Assembly: GCA_907165275.2 (NCBI GenBank)
Contig: CAJRBF020000015.1
Span: 62,001-126,000 of the forward strand
Reading direction: 5' to 3'
Origin: Zygaena filipendulae
Taxonomy: Eukaryota; Arthropoda; Insecta; Lepidoptera; Zygaenidae
Length of the DNA: 64,000 bases
Notes under the pieces: generated by a model
What the model was told of the DNA's origin: nothing
The model's input: only the letters and a program-made list of their open reading frames with translations
Database searches by the model: none
Shown: positions 27,205 through 35,647 of the stretch, in pieces
How the letters are laid out: each line of letters starts with the position of its first letter
Numbering within the stretch: the stretch's first letter is position 1
Translations under genes and position numbers: made by a program

Positions 27205-28137
27205 ATGAAGAAGTGTGCTACTTGTCTCGATTCATTCCACGATGGAGTTCAGTGCTCAATATGTAGGAAATTCTTTGATTTTTCCTGCGCCAGCATCTCC
27301 GAGGCCAGTTTTCGCAAGATGAACTCGGACAGACGTGCTTCCTGGAGATGTCCTCAATGTAAGGTTACCTCGCCTAAGCCAGCCTCAAACCCAGAGTCCG
27401 ATATCGTATCGTTGGATACCATATTGAAGGAGGTGCGGGAACTAAAATCTAAACTCGCTAGTCTTCCGACTATAGTTGAAGACGTTAAAACCATCAAAAA
27501 CGAATTGGAACAACTGAAGGTCTCATATGAATTCAGCAGCAAGCAAATTAACGACCTAGGCGATCGCCTTAACGACCTAGAGCGTAGGGTTAGCGGATTT
27601 GAAAATTTTGGAGTGGCCTTGCAGACGACACAGAATGATGTTATGAGTCTTAAAGGCGAAATATCAATGAAGGAGCAATGGTCGCGGCTGAGTAATGTTG
27701 AAATTAAAGGTGTGCCGTTCAAGTCCAATGAGAACTTGTTCTCAATTTTACAAAATATAAGCAAGGAGATTGACTGCAGTTTCCCAAAGACTCAAATTAA
27801 CTACATTGCGCGAGTCCCAATGTATAACTCTAAAGAAAAATATATATTGGTGAGCTTCATTAACAGATATTTGAAGGAAGAGTTTATAGCTGCAGCTCGC
27901 GCGAAAAAAGGTCTTACTGCAGGTAGCATCGGTTTTGAGAACAATGGGCAAAAGATATTCATAAACGATCATCTCACTCCAGACTTGAAGAAACTGCTTA
28001 CCAAAGCCAAGAGCGTGGCTAAAGACAAAAATTACAGCTACGTATGGGTTAAGTACGGCAAGATACATGTGCGAAAAAATGACTCATCACGTGTCCTTAT
28101 CGTATTAAGTGAGAAGGATTTAAACCGGATCGTCTAG
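27205..28137 (+). CDS. LINE ORF1: PHD-like finger, coiled coil and FP-type domain
   Basis: 310 residues. Residues 4-52 form a PHD-like zinc finger (CATC, CSIC, FDFSC, WRCPQC). A coiled coil spans about 70-150 (EVRELKSKLASLP to LNDLERRV). The C-terminal half is the baculovirus FP-like/L1-ORF1-like RNA-binding domain (VEIKGVPFKSNENLFSILQN, YILVSFINRYLKEEFIAAAR, IFINDHLTPDLKKLL, YVWVKYGKIHVRK). It should coat element RNA. Four codons before its stop is the slippery heptamer T TTA AAC (28119-28125), which leads to the hydrophobic frame. The start is an ATG after TTATA. Confidence 0.85.
   Translation: MKKCATCLDSFHDGVQCSICRKFFDFSCASISEASFRKMNSDRRASWRCPQCKVTSPKPASNPESDIVSLDTILKEVRELKSKLASLPTIVEDVKTIKNELEQLKVSYEFSSKQINDLGDRLNDLERRVSGFENFGVALQTTQNDVMSLKGEISMKEQWSRLSNVEIKGVPFKSNENLFSILQNISKEIDCSFPKTQINYIARVPMYNSKEKYILVSFINRYLKEEFIAAARAKKGLTAGSIGFENNGQKIFINDHLTPDLKKLLTKAKSVAKDKNYSYVWVKYGKIHVRKNDSSRVLIVLSEKDLNRIV
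28119..28125 (+). promoter_or_regulatory. Candidate -1 frameshift site (T TTA AAC) at the end of LINE ORF1
   Basis: The heptamer is in phase with ORF1 codons TTA and AAC, ten bases before the stop TAG at 28135-28137. The -1 frame is open from 28113 to 29027 and lacks an ATG for roughly its first 125 codons. U UUA AAC is the strongest known eukaryotic slippery heptamer (used by coronaviruses). I have not identified a downstream pseudoknot. Confidence 0.6.
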
Positions 28138-29030
28138 TCTGTAGCAGTAACTATATATTTAGCATTTCGAGCCTATTATTATTATCATTATTTTTGTGCT
28201 ATTATCTGCTGCTTGGCTTAAGTATATTTTCATTTTACCAATTTAAACCTGTGTCTAGGAACTACTTTATTCTTAGGTTATATTTACTTTTATTATCTAA
28301 ATCACGCATATATTCCTGTACGTGCGTTAGATTCGGGCGATCTTGGTTGGATCTCATAAATATTCTTGGTATCTTGCATGTATTTTACAACTATCTTAAT
28401 TATTTTTCGCTTTTTGGCATTCTTATTATTTTTATTTGTTTACCTAAGTTACTTAAGTTTGAGGTTTTGGCAAACCGACTTATTGTTTTTATGCCGGTCG
28501 TGCTTTACTTGTCGATGTTATTATATTATTTTATTTTGTTAAAAACTTCTAAAAGGTTCGTAACCTCTGAACTAATCGGAGCATCTCACTATCGCTACTG
28601 TTCGTCGATAGTACCTACTGACTACTCATTGCTGATTTACAACTATCCGTTTGTCTCGCTTGCCCTTGCTTTATTAACCCTATCAATGAATTGCTCACTC
28701 GCTCGCACTCATGCCCCATATCTCTGCTACTTATTATTTTTTTGTTACTTATTATATACCCACTTTATTTACCGTACTTGTGCCAATATTTTTACCGTTT
28801 TGTTAATGAATTTAAATGCTATGTTTTCTTCGTATTTACATGTATTATCTCGCGCCTGTTTAATCGGGGGAGGTGCAGTGGTTATGGATTGCTTATTTTA
28901 TATACAACTTTTATTTTTAATTCCTAGTGGAAGGTATTTGGATATGTTTTGTTTGGCCGACCTTATTGTAATAGGTATATTATTCAATAACATTATTTCT
29001 GTGCTGGGGCTATTAAATTGCTATTTTTGA
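28125..29030 (+). CDS. Hydrophobic multi-spanning ORF between LINE ORF1 and ORF2
   Basis: About 300 codons with no stop, although the T-rich composition should give a stop about every 18 codons, so the frame looks selected. The product is very rich in Leu, Phe, Tyr and Ile and has roughly seven to nine membrane-length segments, for example FSLFGILIIFICL, LIVFMPVVLYLSMLLYYFIL, YLCYLLFFCYLLY and LADLIVIGILFNNIISVLGLL. No family is recognised. No ATG lies in the first third, so expression by -1 frameshift from ORF1 at 28119-28125 is the simplest route. Its end overlaps the open frame of ORF2, which is again -1. A transmembrane protein in this position of a LINE is unexpected. Confidence 0.6.
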   Translation, partial: PDRLVCSSNYIFSISSLLLLSLFLCYYLLLGLSIFSFYQFKPVSRNYFILRLYLLLLSKSRIYSCTCVRFGRSWLDLINILGILHVFYNYLNYFSLFGILIIFICLPKLLKFEVLANRLIVFMPVVLYLSMLLYYFILLKTSKRFVTSELIGASHYRYCSSIVPTDYSLLIYNYPFVSLALALLTLSMNCSLARTHAPYLCYLLFFCYLLYTHFIYRTCANIFTVLLMNLNAMFSSYLHVLSRACLIGGGAVVMDCLFYIQLLFLIPSGRYLDMFCLADLIVIGILFNNIISVLGLLNCYF

Positions 29031-31960
29031 CAGTCGCCGAGAAACTAAATGAACTTAAAATTTTCTACCAAAATGTTAGAGGCCTGAGAACTAAGACCTC
29101 CGTATTTTATCGTAATGTTTGTTTGTCAAATTATGATATTATCATGATTACGGAGACTTGGTTGACCTGTAACATCTTGGATACGGAACTATTTGATAGT
29201 AGGTATTTGGTGTGGAGACGCGATCGCGACTATGACTTGACGGATCAAACAAAGGGAGGTGGCGTTCTAATAGCGATCCGCAGAGATCTGAATGCTAGGT
29301 TTCAACCTGGTTTTTGTTCTAGAGCTGAGGATCTTTGGGTGACCTTAGTGCTGAATGGCCGCGGCGTTAAATCACCAATTAAATTACATTTATGTGTATT
29401 ATATTTGTGCAAACAAAATCAGGGATCATCCTTCTCCGAACAGTTAACTAACTTTTTGAATAAAACTCATGATATTATAATAAACAGTCCTTCTGATTTC
29501 TACCTCCTAATTGGTGATTTTAATATGAGTGGTATCTTATGGTCTCCGTGTTCCGACGCTGTTAATAATTTATTGATGCCATCTAATTACTCTACTCCGG
29601 ACGAAATTATGTTGATTGATTGGATCGGTTCTATGGGCCTTGACCAGTTTAATGGTGTTAAGAACAAGCACGACAGGACACTCGATTTGGTTTTATCTAG
29701 TGACAGTGTTTCTGTTTATGATTGCAGTGCTGAAGCCCTGGTCCCCATCGATCAGCACCATGGAGCTCTCTCAATTCAGTTGAACGCTGCTAACTGTGCC
29801 CCTCTTATCTGCCCACCCTTTACACAATTTTTATTTCATCGCGGTGACTATGATTGCATCAATGATGCAATTCTAAGAAATAACTGGAATGAAAGATTAC
29901 TTTCTGGCACCCTGGATGCCTCTGTTGATTACTTTTATAATTTTTGTTATGAATTGAGAGATAAATTTGTACCATCTAGGCGCCTTAAAAAGAATGACTA
30001 TCCTAAATGGTTTTCATCTGCGTTGATAAAGGCTATGAGGGAGAAGTACAAACACCATCATAAGTTTAAACTTTATGGCAACAGAGCTGATTACGAGTCC
30101 TTTAAGTTACTACGAGATCGTGTTAAGACTCTTGAGAAAGCGTGCTACGATAGCTATATCGCATCGGTTGAGAGCTCAGTACTCAGTAACCCGAAACATT
30201 TCTGGTCGTTTGTGAAATCTAAATCGAAATTCAGCCCAATGCCTAGTCAGTTAACATACGGGCTTGAATCTCTTAACGATGGCGATTCGATCTGTAACGG
30301 ATTCTCACAATATTTTCATTCAACTTTCTTAATCGATTCTAATATTGTCAGCGGCTCACCACGACTCGATGACTGCGTTTATGCCCATAATTATTATTCA
30401 TCGGATATTTCTGCCATAGAGATTGAACTCAATACCGTGGTTAAATTATTACAAGAACTCGACCCCTCTAAGCCTGCTGGACCCGACCGGTTACCTGCCT
30501 GTTTCTTTATTAACTGTGCAAAAACCATTGCAGTGCCCATTGCCCTACTTTTCCAGAGATCCGTTTCTGAAGGTGCTGTCCCAAAGATTTGGAAACAAGC
30601 TTATATCACCCCAGTCCACAAGAAGGGTTCTAAAACCGATATCACCAACTACAGACCTATCTCTAAGCTATGCATTGTGTCCAAAGTCCTTGAGAAGATT
30701 ATACACAACCAACTTTACGCTGCGCTGAGGAACTCTTTTAGTCCGTTCCAGCATGGCTTTTTGAGAGGACGTTCAACAGTCTCTAATCTTGTCTTACTTA
30801 ACGATTTTGTCACACGTTCCATGGATTGTGGCGGTCAAACCGATGTTGTGTACACCGACTACAGCAAGGCTTTCGACCGCATTCGGCATGACCTGCTTTT
30901 AATCAAGCTTCAGAGGATTGGGATCTCGGGAGATCTCTTGAGATGGTTCTCTTCCTACATTGACAATCGCTCACAGGCTGTGGTTGTTAATAATTACATT
31001 TCTGGGTGGGTTTCCATCCCCAGCGGTGTTCCGCAAGGATCCTTGCTGGGGCCCTTATTGTTTATTATTTTTATTAATGATATTGACCACTGCCTGAAAA
31101 CCTCCCGGCTGCTATGCTTTGCGGATGATATGAAGATTTTTACTAACGTCCTATCCATCCTTGACGCAGAGGCACTGCAGGAGGATTTGAAACGACTGGA
31201 GGCGTATTGTAGTGTGAACTGTCTGGACCTTAATCCATCCAAGTGTAGTGTTGTTACCTTCAGCCGTAAACGTAACCCGATCCTCTATAATTACACGCTT
31301 AAGAACCAGGCGCTTGAAAGGGAGTCGTCGGTTCGTGACCTTGGTGTCCTCCATGACTCGAAGCTCTTGTTTGACTCGCATATCGACCACATTATCAGTA
31401 AAGCGAACAGGGCTTTGGGATTTCTCATGCGTAGTTCGGTTGACTTTACACAAGCTAAGACATTCAAAATCCTTTATTGCGCTCTGGTTAGGAGTCATCT
31501 GGATTACGCGTGTCAAGTCTGGAATCCAAGATATGATACCTATATAAGGAGAATTGAAAGTGTACAGAGGAAATTTATTCGCTACTTGTGCTACCGCACC
31601 AAAGAAAGATATGACTCATCGAAATATCTCGACGTCTGCAAAAAACATCACCTGCTTCCACTGGCGAATCGACGTGAGGTTCTTGATCTCTCTTTTCTCC
31701 TGAAGATAGGCAACGGCACGATTGACTGTTCTGAGCTCTTATCCCTTATTGCGCTGAAGGTACCTGCCAGAAGCTGCAGATACAGTCCGCCTTTGCACAC
31801 AGAAATAGTCTCCACCAACTACAGGCAGAACTCCTTTATGTGGCGAGCGAGTGACAATTTTAACAAATTATCCAAAGAATATGACTTTGATTTGTTTAAC
31901 ACTAGCTGTGAGTCGGCGAGGCGAGTATTAGAAAATTCGTTTTTTGTAACCAAAAAATAA
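29018..31960 (+). CDS. LINE ORF2: endonuclease-reverse transcriptase
   Basis: About 980 residues, intact. The endonuclease has IFYQNVRGLRTKTS, IMITETWL, LLIGDFNMSG, DRTLDLVLS and DQHHGALSI. The RT has KPAGPDRLPACF (about 485), ITPVHKKGSKTDITNYRPIS, QHGFLRGRSTVSNL, YTDYSKAFDRIRHD, GVPQGSLLGPLLF and FADDMKIFT (about 701). A C-terminal WNPRYDTYIRRIE region follows. The frame is open from 28991 but has no ATG before the endonuclease begins. The position given is a TTG. Translation may depend on the preceding hydrophobic frame, which ends at 29030 in the +1 register relative to it. Confidence 0.9.
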   Translation: MLFLTVAEKLNELKIFYQNVRGLRTKTSVFYRNVCLSNYDIIMITETWLTCNILDTELFDSRYLVWRRDRDYDLTDQTKGGGVLIAIRRDLNARFQPGFCSRAEDLWVTLVLNGRGVKSPIKLHLCVLYLCKQNQGSSFSEQLTNFLNKTHDIIINSPSDFYLLIGDFNMSGILWSPCSDAVNNLLMPSNYSTPDEIMLIDWIGSMGLDQFNGVKNKHDRTLDLVLSSDSVSVYDCSAEALVPIDQHHGALSIQLNAANCAPLICPPFTQFLFHRGDYDCINDAILRNNWNERLLSGTLDASVDYFYNFCYELRDKFVPSRRLKKNDYPKWFSSALIKAMREKYKHHHKFKLYGNRADYESFKLLRDRVKTLEKACYDSYIASVESSVLSNPKHFWSFVKSKSKFSPMPSQLTYGLESLNDGDSICNGFSQYFHSTFLIDSNIVSGSPRLDDCVYAHNYYSSDISAIEIELNTVVKLLQELDPSKPAGPDRLPACFFINCAKTIAVPIALLFQRSVSEGAVPKIWKQAYITPVHKKGSKTDITNYRPISKLCIVSKVLEKIIHNQLYAALRNSFSPFQHGFLRGRSTVSNLVLLNDFVTRSMDCGGQTDVVYTDYSKAFDRIRHDLLLIKLQRIGISGDLLRWFSSYIDNRSQAVVVNNYISGWVSIPSGVPQGSLLGPLLFIIFINDIDHCLKTSRLLCFADDMKIFTNVLSILDAEALQEDLKRLEAYCSVNCLDLNPSKCSVVTFSRKRNPILYNYTLKNQALERESSVRDLGVLHDSKLLFDSHIDHIISKANRALGFLMRSSVDFTQAKTFKILYCALVRSHLDYACQVWNPRYDTYIRRIESVQRKFIRYLCYRTKERYDSSKYLDVCKKHHLLPLANRREVLDLSFLLKIGNGTIDCSELLSLIALKVPARSCRYSPPLHTEIVSTNYRQNSFMWRASDNFNKLSKEYDFDLFNTSCESARRVLENSFFVTKK

Positions 31961-32324
31961 TACATGGTCGGACTTAGTTCCCACCATGTAAGTTGCTGCT
32001 GCCTATTGAGCAATTGATGTTTTTTTTTTAAATATTCCACTACCCATGTGCGAAAATCTGTAATCGGCTTTTTTGTTTGACACTCAAATGTTCATCATAT
32101 TTTTGTAGCTGTTGATTTTCCAAATAAAGTAAAATAAAATAAAATAAAAAATAAAACTTAATACCTGTATAAACCACAAAAAAAAACTTGATTTTACGGG
32201 ATTCCTGCTCCTTTCCCTGGGAGATAACTGCGAAGAGACTTCGAATAAAAATCTTAATATAGGTACGTATAATAATTTTTTTTCTTAATAATTACAACCA
32301 AATACAAAATACAAAACTACTAAA

Positions 32325-32714
32325 TTACTGGTTTTTCTTTTTTTTTTTCTCCGCTCTGCTCCGCCTCTCTCTCCTTTTTCTCGTATCGTTATTTCCTCCC
32401 CGTTTCCCTCTCTTTGTCCTGGTCTTTTTTTTTGGTTCCTCCTCCTTCATCTCCGTTCGTATTTCCTCCAGCATCGCTAGGTACGTTGGTTCGTCTATTT
32501 CGCCGGTCACCCAATTTATAATGTCGTCCTCCCACGGAAGGTCGGGTTGCGTCGCGATGTCTTCTTCTGGTGCTGGCGCCTCCGGGTGTGGGTGCGCTAC
32601 CTTCGCCAGTCCGCCGTTCCCGAGTATAATTATTTCGGCCGGCCGTCCCTCGTAACGTCTCCCGGTTGTTGGGGGTAGGGACGGTCGGGTTTGTTTCCGC
32701 GTTGTCGGCTCCAT
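32325..32714 (-). CDS. Hypothetical ORF in the 3' part of the gypsy element, 129 aa
   Basis: Reads downstream of the gag-pol ORF on the same strand. It has a polar N-terminus, an acidic middle (WEDDIINWVTGEIDEPTYLAMLEEI, looking helical) and a very basic Lys/Arg C-terminal third. I do not recognise it. It may be a third ORF of the family or a remnant of a deleted region. Its acidic-plus-basic layout recalls retroelement accessory or gag-like fragments, but that is weak. Confidence 0.35.
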   Translation of the reverse strand: MEPTTRKQTRPSLPPTTGRRYEGRPAEIIILGNGGLAKVAHPHPEAPAPEEDIATQPDLPWEDDIINWVTGEIDEPTYLAMLEEIRTEMKEEEPKKKTRTKRGKRGGNNDTRKRRERRSRAEKKKKKNQ

Positions 32715-32985
32715 TTATTATCAAAAGTTTGATTTGGTATAAATTTTTAAGTAACGTGCTCGACTTGCAATCGTAAGTGTTCTGCGTGTCGTTTTCCCGT
32801 TTCACTCTTTAATATAGGGTTGATATTTTTCTTGGGAGGTAGCATTTTTTCCAACTACCTACTTTTTCGTCGGTTGTTGCTAGGGCTGTGCTCACACCGG
32901 ACTTAAATAATTATTTCTTATGACTGGTATTGGATTTGTTCATTTATTCTTTTTTTTTTTTTTTTTTTGGCAGGGCGGTTGATTT

Positions 32986-35265
32986 TCATTCTTGGTTGTA
33001 TGGTTTTATGTCTTTTACGTGTGCCGTTATTCGTCTTGCTTTGTTCTGTGGATCTTGGAGTTTGAATATAACTGGTGATATTTCCTGTACTACTTTGTAT
33101 GGTCCTAAGAATTTCGGTGCGAACTTAGCTGTGAATCCTCTATTTGCGTCGGATAGTGGGAAATCTCTTTTTAAGACCCAGTCCGCTTGCTGGGGTCTCC
33201 ACTGCCTCCTCTTATCGTCATAATATTTTTTTTGTTCGATCGACGCTGTGTTTTGATTTTTCTTTACCAGGTCGTAGATATCTTGTAGTTTACTTTTTCC
33301 TTGTATTTGCGGGGTTGGAAATTTGTTTCTATCTCCTGGTAATCTGGGTTCTCTACCGTATAATAGAAATGCAGGGGAGTACTTTGTGGACGCTTGTTTT
33401 GCTGTGTCAATGTGCATAAGTCCCGGTGTTTTTGTCTGCGCTGGTTTGTGTTTTTGGCACACTGTGCATTTTCTTACATATGCTGCTATATCTCTATACA
33501 TTCCCGGCCAGTAGTATCGCTGTGCTATTCTGCTCAGTGTTTTGTTCGTTCCCGGGTGACCTGCGTTTGGTACGTCGTGATTTTCCCTGCATATCGGTTC
33601 TTTATCTTTGTCTGGTACGCATAGTTTCCACTGCGATGTTGGTTCTAGTTTTGACCCGTATGCGGCGTTTTCTATTTTTTTGTACAATTTTCCCTCTCTG
33701 ATGCAGTAATCTGTCGTGTTTCCTGATTGTTGTTTCACGCGTTCGAGTTTGTTGTCATACCAGTCTCTTTTCTCTGTGTTCGCTGTGCAGAGTGGGTTTC
33801 TTGCCGGTTCTTCGGCTTCGGTATTCTGGTTTTGTGTACTTTGTTCTTCGGTATTTTTCGGTGAGTCGGTTTTTACTGGGTAATTACTCTCCTTCGTCCG
33901 GTCGTCGTCTTTTTCTGCCGTCTTTTCGGTAAAATTTTCCCATTGCAATCGCAGTCCTAGCCTTTTCAGTATATCCATCCCTAATATTATGTGCGATGCG
34001 GTCGGTAATACGTTAACTTCGTGTTTGAGTGATGCGCCGCCGACTTTAATTTCTATCGGTACTGTTTCGCTTAGCTTTATTTCGGTTCCATCTGCTAATA
34101 TCACTCTTTTGGTTTTTCGATTGTTGTCTATTTTGTGTTCTGTCAGGTTATCGGTGACTTTTTGGTTTATATATGTGCTGTTTGATCCGGTATCTACGAG
34201 TACTTTATACTGTTTTCCTTCGATGATTATATCGATAAACTCTCTGTTGTCTTTGTCTATGTTTTTTCCTCCTATGGTCATTGTCTGTTGTTCTTTCCTG
34301 GGGTTCTTGCAACATTTTGTGCTTAGTGTCCCTAGTTTGCCACACACACTGCAAAACAACGTTTTATTTCCCCTACATTCACTCATTGAGTGCCCTTTTT
34401 TCCCGCAACTCCAACAGCAAGTTTTCGGGTCGTAGTTCCTCATGAACTTTTCTTCTCTGGCGGAATTTCCTGGTCTCGTCGCCGTCCTATTTATGTAGTT
34501 TTCGGGTTTATTCTGTTCGCTATTGTTATACGGTTTATATTTTTCTCCTTTGGTTTTTTCTATAGTGATTTTTTCGTACTCGTTTGTGAGCGTTATGAGC
34601 TCTTTTATGTTTGTGAATTCACTCCTCTTCACATACAGCTTGTATTCTGGGTTCATGTTTTCGTATATTCTTTCTAACTTTTCCTTTTCTGGTATACCTC
34701 CGTGTCTTCTCATTAATGTTTGCATGTGGTTGAGGTAATCGGTAAATTTCTGGTTATCGAATTGTCTGTTTGATATAATTTTTGTCATTAAATTTGTCGT
34801 ATAATTACTCGGAAAAAAGAAGAGTTTAAACGCTTCCTCGAAGTCTTTCCATGTATCCCAATCGTTATTATTTCGGTACCATGCTAACGCTTTTCCCGTG
34901 AAAATTTGTGGTAGTAGTTTTAATAAATGTTCTGGACTTACATTGTTTGCGTCTAAAAACTCGTTTACTCGCTCCAGGAATTCCACGGCGTTATCTCTTG
35001 TATCAAACTTTATGTTCCATTGTGTTACTAATTTGGCGGTTTCCCTGATTGGTTTTTCCGGTTTTGACATTTTTGGTTTTTCCAGTTCTACTGGTTCGTC
35101 GCTCTCGTTTCCTGCGTCCTCGAATTTGGGTTCTTCTTCTTCCCTTATGTGTTTCACTAGGTTTCTCCTTAGTTCTTCCACTGTAAGGTCTTCTACTGGC
35201 AGGTTACGTTTTATCGATTCTTCGATTAGTTCGGTTTTCTTCTTATTGTACACCCACGAGAACAT
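32986..35265 (-). CDS. Gypsy gag-protease-partial integrase polyprotein (RT/RNase H deleted)
   Basis: 759 residues in one frame from the ATG at 35263-35265. Gag capsid-like helices (VEFLERVNEFLDAN, GKALAWYRN) lie at about 95-135. Two zinc knuckles (CWSCGKKGHSMSEC, CSVCGKLGTLSTKC) lie at about 285-320. An aspartic protease (VLVDTGSNSTYI, HIILGMDILKRLGL) lies at about 355-445. The sequence then passes to a zinc-binding integrase N-domain (HPGTNKTLSRIAQRYYWPG, CTVCQKHK), with no RT or RNase H. Directly after it comes the integrase C-terminal part (TKYSPAFLLYGREPRLP to HVKDIKPYN), with no catalytic core. Two in-frame deletions explain this. Gag and protease could still act, so the copy could be moved by a full-length relative. 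Confidence 0.85.
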   Translation of the reverse strand: MFSWVYNKKKTELIEESIKRNLPVEDLTVEELRRNLVKHIREEEEPKFEDAGNESDEPVELEKPKMSKPEKPIRETAKLVTQWNIKFDTRDNAVEFLERVNEFLDANNVSPEHLLKLLPQIFTGKALAWYRNNNDWDTWKDFEEAFKLFFFPSNYTTNLMTKIISNRQFDNQKFTDYLNHMQTLMRRHGGIPEKEKLERIYENMNPEYKLYVKRSEFTNIKELITLTNEYEKITIEKTKGEKYKPYNNSEQNKPENYINRTATRPGNSAREEKFMRNYDPKTCCWSCGKKGHSMSECRGNKTLFCSVCGKLGTLSTKCCKNPRKEQQTMTIGGKNIDKDNREFIDIIIEGKQYKVLVDTGSNSTYINQKVTDNLTEHKIDNNRKTKRVILADGTEIKLSETVPIEIKVGGASLKHEVNVLPTASHIILGMDILKRLGLRLQWENFTEKTAEKDDDRTKESNYPVKTDSPKNTEEQSTQNQNTEAEEPARNPLCTANTEKRDWYDNKLERVKQQSGNTTDYCIREGKLYKKIENAAYGSKLEPTSQWKLCVPDKDKEPICRENHDVPNAGHPGTNKTLSRIAQRYYWPGMYRDIAAYVRKCTVCQKHKPAQTKTPGLMHIDTAKQASTKYSPAFLLYGREPRLPGDRNKFPTPQIQGKSKLQDIYDLVKKNQNTASIEQKKYYDDKRRQWRPQQADWVLKRDFPLSDANRGFTAKFAPKFLGPYKVVQEISPVIFKLQDPQNKARRITAHVKDIKPYNQE

Positions 35266-35634
35266 CTGTTTTTGCCGGTTTCCCGGTTTCTTACGGTTTA
35301 CCGGTTTCCGGTTTTCTGCTTTCCTGGTTTCTTACAAATGTGGCCTTATTTTTTTTTGTCACTAAATCGGTTGCTAATGTGATATGTGGTGCTCGGTCGG
35401 CGTAATGCGACGATTACGACGGGGGTTACCTTCGTTTCTTGCGGGTGTTTCGGTCGGCGTCGGCGCGATGCGGTGCTCGGCCGTCGCAACGGCGATTACA
35501 ATGACGACGGGCTTGCCTTGTTCTCCTTCTGCGGGTGATTTTCGCTGGGGGCCGGTACGATGCGGTGCTCAGCCGTTCGCAAAGGCGGCGGCTCTGGCGG
35601 GTGTTTGCCGTCCTCTCCTTCCGTGGGTTGATTT

Positions 35635-35646
35635 CGTTGGGCGCCA
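35635..35646 (-). promoter_or_regulatory. Primer-binding site of the gypsy element
   Basis: On the minus strand TGGCGCCCAACG begins one base inside the 5' LTR end, the standard position and a common sequence for tRNA-primed insect gypsy elements. Confidence 0.75.
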
Positions 35647-35647
35647 A

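Larger units (their letters stand above)
27086..32158 (+). mobile_element. Full-length LINE with three ORFs, nested in the gypsy element
   Basis: A non-LTR retrotransposon of the CR1/Jockey superfamily: ORF1 (PHD-like finger and FP-type RNA-binding domain), a hydrophobic middle frame, and ORF2 (endonuclease and RT), ending in an AAAAT-type tail at 32125-32158. The 5' boundary is put at the sequence after the short AATAAACTAATATC duplication and is approximate. All three frames are open, so the copy looks young. It lies antisense within the 3' part of the gypsy element. Confidence 0.8.

Noticed and set aside
29012..29018. A TTA AAT as a second slippery heptamer before ORF2
   Set aside because: The first base does not match the X XXY YYZ rule, so P-site re-pairing would be poor; kept only as part of an open question.
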